Shown here in pieces: positions 1 to 9,284 of a stretch of 46,763 nucleotides of DNA. Source of the DNA: Fragilaria crotonensis (lineage: Eukaryota > Bacillariophyta > Fragilariophyceae > Fragilariales > Fragilariaceae); contig JAKSYS010000507.1 of the NCBI GenBank assembly GCA_022925895.1, positions 1-46,763 of the forward strand, read 5' to 3'. The position numbers and the translations under genes are program-made. Positions within the stretch are counted from its first letter, which is position 1. Each line of letters starts with the position of its first letter. Under the pieces are notes generated by a model that saw only the letters and a list, made by a program, of their open reading frames with translations, was not told where the DNA came from and ran no database searches.

Positions 1-1991
1 TGCATTGAAATGACGTCACTTGCCCATTCGTTCGGGTAGAAGTCTCTGATAGACTACCAGTACAAGCGTACTGTAACAAGTAATCGTTTACATGATGTAT
101 GAGGACATCCATTGATGGGATTAACAACGCATCGAGTACCAGTATCGTACTCGGGTACTCGGAGTACTTGTTGTACTACTTCGAATAACTCAGTACGTCG
201 ACGCTAGTATTACCTGGTCTCGTATTTTATTTCGAGAAGAAGGCCAACTGACACCTGCAGGGGTTCAAGACAAGGCAGCAGGCAATCTGATATCCAAGAT
301 TGTCAGGGGAGTTTTACACTGATACAATATTTTCTCTGATGACACCATTTTGTGGATTTACATGCGTGTGCCCCAAGTCTGATGAGCTGTACTCTTTGAA
401 GTTGAAGGCAGAGGATGCCTCCCAGGGCTCTTGCGATTCATCCAAGAGTCAGGTGTCCTGGGATGCCTGATTTCATAACAGATAGTGCTTTGGAGCAGAC
501 GAGAAGGAGGCAGCATAGACATGAAGTTGTTGTAGAATATCAGATCTGCTGAAAGATGCAAACTCAGAATTACAGCCCAGCATGCCAGAACAACTAGCAA
601 TCAAACATGGGATTTCATGATTCATCCTGCAATCAGAGGGATTTCCAAAGAGTTCTTGGTGCTTCTGGGACAAACAATCTGCTGGGACAAGAAAGCTGAT
701 GGCATAAAACACTCCAATCTGCAATGGCCAAGTTCCGACTGCAGAAAGGCAGGCTTGAGATGGCAACAAGTCTGAGATCATGAGGTATGGCCAGATCAGT
801 TGGCATTTACAGGTACACTGCATGCTGGACCACAACAGCGAGACAATGCTTGGGTACAGTGAAGTGAATCAGAAGTGGCAACTACCATTGGACACGAGTG
901 CTGTCGATCTCTTGTCTCCCATTTGTGAGTTCAACGCTCTTTCTGGTTGGTAACGAGATCAAAAACACTCAGCACATAATCAAGGTACTACTAAAGCACT
1001 TTGTTGACAAGCAAGAAGAAGTAGTGGAGAAGAACAAAATTGGCGAAAGCAAGCGTTAGACAGAAGTCAAACTGCTGACTTGTGAGGATGGATATCAGGT
1101 TAAGTCAGATAGTAGTAGATATCATGCCAACTTGGTGGGAAAAGGTGATCCAGAATCTTTGGCCTTTTGTGAGGTACAGCATGAAAGAACTGGCCCCAAA
1201 GGAACCATTTGTAAGCCATTGAGGAAGAGAATCCATCCTCCAGCATATCATCAATGTCCTTCACAACAACCAAGTAACAGGAATTGGCCAAATTCTTGTT
1301 CCATAACCTACCTTGTTCCTATTGCCAACAACATCCTCAAATCCAATGACCTCCTGGAGCCCATGGTCCATGCCATTGAGACGTTGTGCAGCAACGTCGA
1401 CATCAGCCATGTTTCTGTGATGGTAGTATTCATCATTTTTTAGTACAGTGCATCATGCCAGTACTGCAGTATTCAATCAGTACATACTAGCTGCTGGGAG
1501 ATGAAAACAAATTAATCCCGGTTCACTCGTCGGCCAATCCAGTAAGGCCTTTCTCCAGTACTCGTACCTGTAGAAAGTACCATTGTTCTCGACTATGATA
1601 TGTCATGATGTCATGTGCTTGCTGGCTATTGCGGCTATATGGAGTCGCTATGGAGTATGATGTACAGTATATGGAATGCAGCATATGTTCCTTGTAGTGA
1701 CACGTGCAAGTACTACAGTACTCGAGTACGGGTATGGCGCATATATTCAAAGTCTGAAGGGCAGGGCAACTCTATGATACCAATACACAGTATTACGTGT
1801 AGGTGCTAGTATAGTCGTAATTTGTATGTCGTTGACTGGGTACAAGTACTCGTAGCTCGTAGCAGAACATGGGGGAGTCTCGGGATATGCATGCAAGATA
1901 AATCCCAGATTTTAGTAGAGAACCATCAACTGCTCAAAACTCGGCGATCACGAAACTAGAATCAACAAAGTCATCAGGAGCATAAGAACAA
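1..1991. other. Gene-poor region, nothing recognised
   Basis: I see no supported gene here. Several short open frames exist on both strands, the longest about 120 codons, but none has a recognisable domain, a plausible start context or compositional signs of coding. The stretch around 1130-1440 is open for about 100 codons on the plus strand and could be an old gene remnant, but nothing in it identifies a family. Clusters of GTAC-containing words occur near 125-180 and 1715-1860, as in other intergenic parts of the window. Confidence 0.5.
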
Positions 1992-2500
1992 ATGACGCCG
2001 ATGATGAAGAATCTTTCCTTTCGCATGTTGAGACGTGCGCCTCCGCTTTCGGTGAGTTCGGTTTCGACGGGGTCAAATGTAGTCACTGTGTTTGTATCAT
2101 GCGTTTTGTGATTGTCGTCGTCATCATGCCCTCTGACGGTGGATCTATAAACAAACATGCGCCATCTCTGATCCTTGCAAAATGGTGCCCCGCTCTCACT
2201 CTCTCACGCATTATAATTTCATTTCCTTGTTACTGCAACAAAATCAAGTTTGGTCGTCGATTCCATTCCCCTTTTGACTCTTCCAATAAGCGAGTCGTTG
2301 TTGAGAAACCCAGTATCGTCTCATTCGTCATTCCAATCGCTGCAGCTACAACAGCTACAACAGGAATGACGATTCTGTTGTTGCAATACAAGGTTTCTGA
2401 AACCATCGAACTGTACATCCAACTCGTGCGAGTCTTGATCATTCAACAAAAGCTATTGGAGGAGAGGATAAAGAAGTTGGAGGAGGAGCAAAAGAGTTAG
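1992..2500 (+). CDS. Small mitochondrial-type membrane/coiled-coil protein, two exons
   Basis: I predict exon 1 at 1992-2051, an intron at 2052-2248 (GTGAGT donor, CAAG acceptor, phase 0) and exon 2 at 2249-2500, giving 103 residues. The first 35 or so residues (MTPMMKNLSFRMLRRAPPLS, then FGRRFHSPF) are basic, hydroxylated and free of acids, as in a mitochondrial presequence. A short hydrophobic segment follows (about 43-65, including IVSFVIPIAAA and MTILLLQY), then an amphipathic, heptad-like tail rich in L, E and K ending LEEERIKKLEEEQKS. I do not recognise the family. A diverged second copy of exon 2 lies at 9390-9683, and most differences in the coiled-coil part are conservative (E/D, I/V, K/R-type). 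The gene ends tail-to-tail with a bL20m fragment. The exon 1 assignment is inference from splice signals and reading frame; transcript data would settle it. Confidence 0.55.
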
Positions 2501-2993
2501 TCTCGTAACTACGTTTGGTGCTTGGTTTATGGTCAAGGCGTAATGACATTTTGTGAGACCCTTCCTCATCCAACATGCCATTGTGTGCTCTAGCAGCGCT
2601 GTCGGAGCCATGATAGTATCTTGTCAGGTGAATAGCAAAAAGTTGGAGAAACTGTGACACGTGTGTGTGCAGGGAGAACGCTAGCAAAAAAAGAGGCTGG
2701 ACTTGATAAACAAGGAGACATTAACATTCGTTTCCTCATTATAATCTTGTTACCCACTATATATAGTTCTACCAGCAGGTGTTCTTCATCGCTTTTTCCA
2801 ACTAGAATAATAGTATCCATCCTCGACCTCTCCATCTTCCAGAATTTGCTCATTTTGACTTACATCTTCATCACTTGCTGCTGTTGCTGTTGTTGCATCT
2901 TGACAACATCGACAACTGCCTTGAACGAAAATGGTTCATTCGCTGCCAACTCCGACAAGACTTTACGATTCAACGTAATGTTGGCATCCTTCA
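2160..2993. repeat. Duplicated block, copy A (partner 9285-10093)
   Basis: This segment is a diverged direct copy of 9285-10093. It carries intron 1 and exon 2 of the small mitochondrial gene and the 3' end of the bL20m gene in the opposite direction. Similarity starts around GCGCCATCTC and stops abruptly after TTGGCATCCTTCA, where copy A runs into unrelated sequence and copy B continues into the rest of bL20m. Small indels and substitutions are spread along it, so the duplication is not recent. Confidence 0.85.
2860..2993 (-). pseudogene. 3' fragment of bL20m gene
   Basis: Read on the minus strand this encodes only the last 44 or so residues of mitochondrial ribosomal protein bL20 (KDANITLNRKVLSELAANEP and the poly-Q tail), matching the intact gene at 9963-10744 apart from a longer CAA/CAG run. 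The upstream part, including the RNA-binding core and the presequence exon, is absent because the duplication ended inside exon 2. It cannot make a functional protein. It sits tail-to-tail with the small gene at 1992-2500. Confidence 0.8.
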
Positions 2994-3408
2994 ATTGCTG
3001 GAGCTGGTGTGTTGATGACCGAGGCAACAATGGAACAACTTATGACTAAGCTGTGTTTTGGCGATGGCAACAATGATGATACAATCTGCTATGATGATCA
3101 GTTCCTATATGGTGTTAACCGCTACCAAGGCTTGCTTGTTTCTTCGTCAGGAGTACCACCATCGGCATCAGCTGCTGTCAATTCACCATTAGGCACCAGT
3201 ACTGTCGACGCTGCTCCTATGCTTGAATTGTCGATTCCACCGATGCTCCATCGACAGGGCAAAATGCATATTTATGTGGGAAGCAAAGGGATCAATTGAC
3301 AAAGCACTCTTGTGCAGAAAGGCGCCTGCCAACAACGAGACTCCTATTTCCGGAAGGACGTTGCTGAGACTAGCAAAGGAAGTCTTGTGCAACTGCAAGA
3401 AGTTATAG
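2994..3408. other. Unassigned stretch after the duplication breakpoint
   Basis: The sequence departs from the duplicated block at about 2994. An open frame on the plus strand runs 3009-3299 (96 codons, acidic then S/P/A-rich) but has no recognisable domain and no second copy in the window. I treat it as unassigned rather than as a gene. Confidence 0.35.
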
Positions 3409-3532
3409 CACGAATCGTAGATTGTTTCCTGACGCCCCTGGTTTCCGTGCGCCAATGATATTCGCAAATCGGGTTATCCAGACTAATTTATGTTTTGGGT
3501 CGAAAAATGGCATGTTGCACAATAGTCTGGAC

Positions 3533-4303
3533 TATGGGTGGACTCTACTATAAATGGGGGACTCGTCCAGGCCTACGGACTATTCTCTTGGACGGCGTCC
3601 GGGGGTGGTTCAACAGTCCTGAACCTGCGCTGTATCAGCTGGAAACGGCAATTTATGACGACGAGTATGAACGCCTTATCGTCCAACAAAACAGGATCGG
3701 GTGGAAACATATCTTCCTTGGAAGATTCAGCTGTGAGTGGGCTGATTTGCAGGATGCTCATTATGTCACGAGGCCGAACTACAACTCCAAGAAAAGTCGA
3801 AAAGGGGCCAAGTGGCAAGTTGCTATCATTGGGCGTTTGTGGGATGATTGGTATCTATTGTGGGAGAGTCGGAATAATGATTTACATGGCGCGAATGCGC
3901 AGCAGCATGCAGTGTTGGAGCGTCAGAGAGCTGTACAAACGCTACGAGAGTTGTATGCATTACGAAACCACTATGAGCCGTCTGTTCAGGAACTATTGAT
4001 GGACGACGTCCGAGAGCATGAGGCGAAGTCCACGTGGCACATCAAAACCTGGTTACAGCTCAACGAATCAGTTCTGAGGACAAGTATGCAGCGGGCGACG
4101 AGACGGGCTATAGCGGGAATGAAGACGATTAAGTCGTATTGGAATATGCATTAAGGCAGAAGGATCACCTCTATGGATGTGCGGTCTAGCTTACTACCAG
4201 GCTACGGTCGCACCGTGTGAGTCGTGTGTTCATATATCCAGGACATAACGGCAGCACGTTAAATTAGATTTGGTGTTTTTTTTTTTTATGGGTGGACTCT
4301 ACT
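3533..4303 (+). mobile_element. 5'-truncated LINE insertion with 17-bp target duplication
   Basis: A perfect 17-bp direct repeat, TATGGGTGGACTCTACT, occurs at 3533-3549 and 4287-4303 and brackets the insert 3550-4286. The insert ends in a T-rich run (GTG then twelve Ts) just before the right copy of the repeat. The body encodes only the extreme C-terminal part of a non-LTR retrotransposon protein, with similarity to the last third of the element at 34433-36652. Long target duplication plus 5' truncation is the signature of target-primed reverse transcription. The insertion lies inside the left arm of the foldback element. Confidence 0.8.
3550..4154 (+). pseudogene. LINE ORF, C-terminal remnant
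   Basis: The frame is open from the left edge of the LINE insert to the stop at 4154. It encodes about 200 residues. The segment QQNRIGWKHIFLGRFSCEW matches, in spacing and residues, the segment with QHRIGW and SCHW in the larger LINE at 35392-36510. After it comes a WxxLWxxRNxxLH pattern, paralleled there by IWTARNEVLH. No reverse transcriptase, RNase H or zinc motif is present because the element is 5'-truncated. It is not an independent gene; any in-frame methionine upstream of 3550 belongs to the host foldback element. Confidence 0.7.
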
Positions 4304-4390
4304 CTAGACTAAATACTGTACCAGGTGTACTCTATTTGGGTGAAAAAAATTTCGCCTACCCCCGAGCTACGCGGGTGGAGCAGAGTCCCA

Positions 4391-4857
4391 GTGTAGCTAC
4401 CAGTGCATGACATCTGAGATAAAAACGATACCCGAACCCGCAGCCGGCCGATTTTTCGCAGAGGCTTATGGCCGCAGCCGGCCGTATGCCGATACGTTGG
4501 CCCGGCCGTACCCGTCCGCAGTCCGACAGTCCCTGCCCGCGCTGGGCCGCTGCAGGACTGTCACTGCCCGTACCCGTACCCGGCCGCAGTCGCACGGAAG
4601 TACAGTACGTAGTAGAAACCTAGTACACAGTACTTTACTAACAGTACGTAATCACCAACCACCGTAACCGTGAAAAAATGACAGGTGATCTGCCCTTGAC
4701 CCGCGATGGGCCGAACAGTGATAGGAATCGACCGGAGCCGGCCGGAACCGGCCGGGACCTAAATACACGGACCGCAGCCGCCCGAAATCACGGCCGGCCC
4801 ACGGTTTCCGGCCGGCTGCGGCTAACGGGCCCCGATGTCATGCACTGGTAGCTACAC
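4391..4857. repeat. GC-rich core with perfect 24-bp inverted termini
   Basis: The 24 bases at 4391-4414 (GTGTAGCTACCAGTGCATGA, then CATC) are the exact reverse complement of 4834-4857. Between them lies a core rich in CCGGCCG and GCAGCCGGCCG words in both orientations, which makes the base composition unlike the AT-richer surroundings. Open frames through the core are by-products of high GC and have no coding features. This is the inner part of the foldback-like element. Confidence 0.7.
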
Positions 4858-5278
4858 CGGGTACAGTATTTAGTCTGGTCCAGACTATTGTGCAACACTC
4901 CATTTTTTGACCCCAAACATAAATTAGTCTGGATCGGCCAATTTGCGAATATTGGCGCACGGATACCAGGGACGTCAGGAAACACATCTATGATTCGTAC
5001 TATTAGCGATTCAGAAGCCAAATGAAAAAAACCGACTTTTTATGATGCCCTTATGGCGAAAATTAGTTTCAAACATATATTAGTCTGGACCACAGTATTT
5101 AGGAATCCAGGCTATTTGCCCATCCAGACTAAATACTGTACCCGGTGTACTTGCTCAAGGGGCCCCAGGCCCAGTATGATACTCCTGTATGATAGTCATA
5201 GTGCGTGACTACAATTACCAGCTCGGAAAAAGACCGTGATGAGCTAAGAGCATGAACACCGGTAGCGCTATTTTCTGA

Positions 5279-5300
5279 TTTCGGTCAGATCTGACCGAAA
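5279..5300. repeat. Perfect 22-bp palindrome
   Basis: The 22 bases are self-complementary around the centre AGATCT, with half-site TTTCGGTCAGA. It lies just inside the 5247-5274 terminal motif. About 70 bp downstream, 5369-5390 and 5401-5422 form a second imperfect hairpin (TGACCAAATGCTATTCCAAT against ACGTTGGAATAGCGTTTGGT). Both are probably structural parts of the surrounding element. Confidence 0.6.
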
Positions 5301-5686
5301 AATCGTAAAATTATAACCACCGGTTGGGCATGATACGCTACATTGTAACTTTTGCGACGCAATTTTTCTGACCAAATGCTATTCCAATGTCCACATGTAG
5401 ACGTTGGAATAGCGTTTGGTCACCAAATGTCAGATTGTATCTTGTCGAAATATGTCCTATTCGACTAGTTCGATTGCAGCATTTCCTCTATTTGATCACT
5501 TCAATTGACTTGCTTTCATCAATCGTGCGATCGTGCGCCGTATGTCATATCTTGGGAAGGATGCAAAAAACGAAAACCGACACCAATCAACATGTGGATG
5601 TTCTTTTCCTCCCCTGTTAGACGACAATGTCTTCAGCCCTGAAGTTTGGCATACATTTTGCACGCCAACCAGGTACCCCATCGACG

Positions 5687-6032
5687 ATGGGGTGCTTAAC
5701 TTAGGCGATCTGGCCAAAGCGCCTACCAGCGCCTAAAAAAGTTAAATTTAGGCGCTTTGTCGAAGTCTTATTTAGGCGCTGGGGTTAGGGGTTAGGGTTA
5801 CGGTACAGTGCCCTATGCCAGTACTACTCTGAGTACTAACAAGCAAGCCCACAGTAGTTCCTTATTGTGCTACTGGTACCGACTACTGGTTATAGTACTA
5901 GTGTCTACTGTATATAAAAATATAAACAGCATAAATACCTTTATCTTCGTTTAATTTTGGCGCTTTGCCGAAGTCCAATTTAGGCGATTATGCTCGTAAC
6001 GGTAGGCGCGCGCCTAACTTTTAGCACCCCTG
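5687..6032. mobile_element. MITE with AGGCGC motifs and telomere-like repeat
   Basis: The ends are imperfect inverted repeats: GGGGTGCTTAACTTAGGCG on the left and CGCCTAACTTTTAGCACCCC on the right. Internally it has repeated AGGCGCTTTG..GAAGT motifs and, at about 5780-5801, a stretch reading GGGGTTAGGGGTTAGGGTTA. The same architecture, in the opposite orientation, occurs in the better preserved element at 31405-31976, so both belong to one family. I found no clean target duplication for this copy. It carries no gene. Confidence 0.6.
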
Positions 6033-6062
6033 CCCATCGTCCATCGTCTTCTGCTCCTGTAG

Positions 6063-7289
6063 TGTCTAGCCTCCCGACGGGGTTAATTAACCCCGTATTT
6101 GCACATCACAAAAATCGTTCGCTACTACGTGCAAATCTGCCGTTCGAATGGAAACTTGGTCAGTGGCTCAAGGACCCCATGATTGTGCATGCCGTCAAAG
6201 CCCAGTATCTGTATATTGTTTTTCATCGAGAAACAAGAGTTTTTCTGAATCGATTTTCTTGATCCTCTGATTTTTTCCTGTCATTTCTGATTTAGACTAG
6301 CAGTAGAAATAATACCCGATTCTACGTAAAACTCACTATTCTGACACTCCTTTTGGCCTGCGGTTTGTTTACGCTCATGTCGAATTCAACCAAAAGTAAG
6401 GTGACTATTGTGTGTCAAATACATTGAAGTATTGCATCTAAACATGAAACTTGTCGGGCGGTCAATATTTAAGCGACAGCAATCAATTAGAGAACGACAT
6501 CAAACCAGAAAAAAAAATGCAGAAGAATCGTGTAGAAAAAATACCAAAGTCTACGAAGGAGTAGGTGGTTTCGAATCCCCAGGTTTTACATAGTTCTCAT
6601 CTACATATAGAAAAAGCTGAAGTGATCATCATCTTCAGTATACCTTCAATGGTGATGAAGTACTCAGGACATTTGACCAGCTTGAAGAATTCACAAGTAT
6701 AGGTTGATCGGAAAAAGGAACCCCAACGGACAATTTCCACGCAGAAATCGTGTAGAATTTGTACCAAGCGTTGGAAAAAAATTCTCTACTTTGACAGATT
6801 TTGAATTAAGAGTCAGAAGATGATTTCGAAGCGCTCGGCTTAAGGAGTGAGGATGCCAGATACTTCGAAAAGTTGTCGGTCACCGGTCACGCAGTACTGT
6901 TTTTCCAACGTCTCAATTTGGCTTTGCAGAGTTGAATGAATTTGGACTTCAAAAAAAAAACTGTTTTGAAGTTACGTAGAACCTCTACCACACTCTACGC
7001 ACGTTTGCATACCTTTAGTCAGAAACTGATCGGGGATGAAAGGACGAAGTATCGCGCTTTTCTTTCACATCAGTGACTTCCACTGAAAACAAAGAAAAGG
7101 AATATGGATCAAATGGATGCACTTAAGTATCGTCATCTTGCAACATAGATGACTGCAATTGGAGCACTTTTTTCTGTGGCCCGTGGTATTAAATGTACAG
7201 AAAAGCGTCTTGCACACGTACGAAAATGACGGGGTTAATTAAGGCAATTGACGGGGTTAATTAACCCCAAGGCTCCGGGAGGCTAGACA
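6063..7289. mobile_element. Non-autonomous DNA transposon, 14-bp inverted termini
   Basis: The terminus TGTCTAGCCTCCCG at 6063-6076 is exactly reverse-complemented at 7276-7289. Just inside each end is the palindrome GGGGTTAATTAACCCC (6079-6094 and 7253-7268), with an extra GACGGGGTTAATTAA at about 7229. GTAG flanks the left end and reappears after the right end once the nested MITE (7291-7611 and its target duplication) is removed. The 1.1-kb interior is AT-rich and has only short open frames (for example 6408-6593) with no known domain. It is a transposon without a recognisable transposase. Confidence 0.65.
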
Positions 7290-7290
7290 G

Positions 7291-7611
7291 CAGAGACGGG
7301 AATTTCAAACCCAGCCCACCCAAACCCACGGCCCACCCAAACCCATTGGGTTAAGGGTGGGTTTTGGGTGAGCTCAGGATTTCATGGGTGGGTCTGGGTG
7401 GGCCGGCAAATCATAGCAAAAAATGACAGTAGATGTTTGCTACCGGTAGTAGTAGAACCATGTACTCCAGTACTCCCTACTGGGTTTGGGTGGGTTTGGG
7501 TAGGTCTTGGTAGATCGTATGGGTTCTGGGTGGGTTTGGGCTGGTACTTCCGTGAACGTAGCTTTACGTGGGTACCCATGGGTTTGATGTTTTCAGAAAT
7601 TCCCGTCTCTG
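7291..7611. mobile_element. hAT-type MITE, 321 bp, 8-bp target duplication
   Basis: The ends CAGAGACGGGAATTTC (7291-7306) and GAAATTCCCGTCTCTG (7596-7611) are perfect inverted repeats. The 8-bp duplication CTAGACAG directly abuts both sides (7283-7290 and 7612-7619). CAGNG termini with an 8-bp duplication are the hallmark of hAT transposons. The interior is built from GGGTTTGGGTGGG-like words in opposite orientations in the two halves. The target is the right terminus of the element at 6063-7289, so this insertion is the younger of the two. Confidence 0.85.
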
Positions 7612-7619
7612 CTAGACAG

Positions 7620-8167
7620 TAGTGGTACTCGTACCAGGTACAATACTTGTACTCATGATAACTTCGAGACAAGATACTCGTACGACGAGAGACGACAGTG
7701 CCCACAAACGACGGAGTGAAGTAGGGATCATATTTCGGGTACTTGTACTGGTATTGTAATTAGGCGCGCGTCCGACCTTAGTATTTTTGGGCACGGGTCC
7801 GCGCCAGTTTTTGAATCTGACCAAAAAATAGCGTTACGGGTGTGGGATAGGACCCACATAGGACACTTCCGAAATATCCAAAATATAGGTTTCTAAAGAC
7901 ACCTTAAGTTTCTAAAGACCCTACAAAATAGCGCTACCGGTGTGCATGCTCTAAAACCCTGCTCACATTACGAGTTGCGACTACGTAGTACAAGTACTCT
8001 ACATACGCATCATACACTTTGTACTTTGTATACTACTCTATTTGTAAAAATAGGACATGGGACTGGTCACGAGGTGTACGACCAGCAACTCAACTGGATG
8101 ATATTTGTCCAACACGGTGTTGGTTCATCAGCGCTCTGAAACAAAGCCTGAAACAAAGCCTGCCAGC
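7620..8167. other. Intergenic sequence upstream of the methyltransferase
   Basis: No gene is recognised. The stretch holds GTAC-rich words (7620-7760), the right-hand 28-bp transposon terminus at 7925-7952 and the presumed promoter and 5' leader of the methyltransferase gene. No clear TATA element or Inr can be assigned from sequence alone. Confidence 0.4.
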
Positions 8168-9079
8168 ATGAGACTGCGCGCTGCGCTGCTTTCCCTCCTC
8201 CTCATGGTGCTGGTCAGTCTTTACCAAGGAGAATGGAGCTTGTCTTTGACATCGCAATGCTCGAAAGAACCGATGGAGGATGACTTCCGATTGGCCTTGA
8301 GGGAGAGCTTGGGATTCTTTAATGACATTCGTGCGGATCAGTGGCAAGCACTAAAGGCAATCACCAAGGGGCGGATTCATCATTCCAAGGGCCACTCTGC
8401 AGGCACCCCAGTTGAGGCCACTTTTTATCAAATGAACTGGGATCCTGATTTCTCGTGTCTGTTGGAAAATAGTGTTGGTCAAGTTGGTTCTGACGGGCAC
8501 AAGTGGGTTTGTGACCCTCATCGCCTCAGGGGCAAGACGGATTGTTTGGTCTACAGCGTCGGTAGCAATGGAAATTTCGATTTTGAAGTGGATCTGCAAA
8601 GCATTGCACCCAATTGTGAGATTCATGTCTTTGACCCATCCGATCACACGCAAGGGATGATACGCGCGGGACTCAACGGGACCAACTACCATGCATGGGG
8701 CATCAAGTCTAGCTACGACAAAGACAAAAATCTGTCGAGAACTGAGTATTCAGATGAGATGGACAGAGCGCTCGCAAGTCTGGCCTTTAAGACCCTTGCA
8801 GAGACTGTGGAGAATCTAGGTCATCAAAGTCGTAGGATTGATATCTTCAAGATTGATTGCGAGGGCTGCGAATGGTCGACCTATAAGGATTTCCTGAAGC
8901 AGGACCTTAGACAGATACTGGTTGAAGTGCACAGCGTAAGCCAAGTCACACCTCAGTTCTTTGATGATTTGCACAATGAGGGCTACGTGATTTTTCACAA
9001 GGAACCAAACATCCAATGGTCGGGTGGAAAATGCACCGAGTTTTCGTTTCTCAAGTTGGCACATGAGTACTTCCAGTGA
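8168..9079 (+). CDS. Membrane-anchored methyltransferase-like protein (METTL24 / Methyltransf_22 type)
   Basis: The protein has 303 residues. The chosen start is the ATG at 8168; the frame extends further upstream only through a TTG, which is unlikely in a nuclear gene. Residues 1-20 (MRLRAALLSLLLMVLVSLYQ) form a basic-then-hydrophobic signal anchor, so a type II Golgi/ER membrane protein is likely. The core shows the SAM-binding start LVYSVGSNGNFDFEV (GSNG at 132-135), an acidic segment CEIHVFDPSD after strand 2, and the signature FKIDCEGCEW with D230 and E232. This combination is typical of the Methyltransf_22 family (METTL24-like), whose substrates are mostly unknown. No intron is needed. 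Neighbours are unrelated: transposon debris upstream and the duplicated bL20m block downstream. The fold assignment is fairly sure; the substrate is not known. Confidence 0.8.
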   Translation: MRLRAALLSLLLMVLVSLYQGEWSLSLTSQCSKEPMEDDFRLALRESLGFFNDIRADQWQALKAITKGRIHHSKGHSAGTPVEATFYQMNWDPDFSCLLENSVGQVGSDGHKWVCDPHRLRGKTDCLVYSVGSNGNFDFEVDLQSIAPNCEIHVFDPSDHTQGMIRAGLNGTNYHAWGIKSSYDKDKNLSRTEYSDEMDRALASLAFKTLAETVENLGHQSRRIDIFKIDCEGCEWSTYKDFLKQDLRQILVEVHSVSQVTPQFFDDLHNEGYVIFHKEPNIQWSGGKCTEFSFLKLAHEYFQ

Positions 9080-9284
9080 AGGACGTCATCTCCAGCGTAC
9101 ATTATGGGTTTCTAATGATTGTGGTGTTTGCTCCTCCCGCACTGCGTGCTTGCAATACATTTGCCGTGCGATGAATGCCGATAGCATTACAGTAAAAGTA
9201 GTTGTTACCACGTTTCACATACGTTTGACATTACCTTTCACCAGGTGGTCTGCCATATTATTGTTCCTCCACAGGTACAAAATT

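Larger units (their letters stand above)
3409..5001. mobile_element. Long-armed inverted-repeat (foldback-like) element, interrupted
   Basis: The left arm (3409-3532, then 4304-4329, then 4391-4414) pairs with the right arm (4834-5001) read on the opposite strand. Shared landmarks in order are TTTCCTGACG, CCGTGCGCCAAT, CAGACTAATTTATGTTT, TTGCACAATAGTCTGGAC, AGACTAAATACTGTACC and finally a perfect 24-bp inverted pair at 4391-4414 and 4834-4857. The arms are thus about 170 bp long around a core of about 420 bp. The left arm has been broken twice: by a LINE fragment (3550-4286) and by about 61 bp at 4330-4390 bounded by GTGTA on both sides. The core (4415-4833) is very GC-rich with many CCGGCCG words in both orientations. 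No transposase is encoded, so this is a non-autonomous element. Its outer ends and target duplication are not clear. Confidence 0.7.
5247..7952. mobile_element. Inverted pair of 28-bp termini; possible outer DNA transposon
   Basis: The sequence at 5247-5274 (AGAGCATGAACACCGGTAGC then GCTATTTT) matches the reverse complement of 7925-7952 with one mismatch in 28. This can be read as the two ends of one 2.7-kb non-autonomous element into which smaller elements inserted, or as two separate small relatives in opposite orientation. Partial copies of the same motif nearby (CCACCGGTTGGGCATG at about 5322 and AAAATAGCGTTACGGGTGTG at about 7827) favour a family with several termini. No transposase frame is present and I could not define a target duplication. 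Confidence 0.45.

Noticed and set aside
3009-3299. 96-codon frame after the duplication breakpoint
   Set aside because: No recognisable domain, no second copy and no splice context; kept as unassigned.
4356-4667. Open frames in the GC-rich core
   Set aside because: They reflect the lack of AT-rich stops in CCGGCCG-rich DNA; no protein features, and the region is the core of an inverted-repeat element.
5780-5801. Telomere repeats suggesting a chromosome end
   Set aside because: Only two to three irregular units, inside a MITE and repeated in its relative; not a telomere.
8105-8167. Upstream extension of the methyltransferase frame
   Set aside because: It would start at TTG; the ATG at 8168 gives a normal signal anchor.
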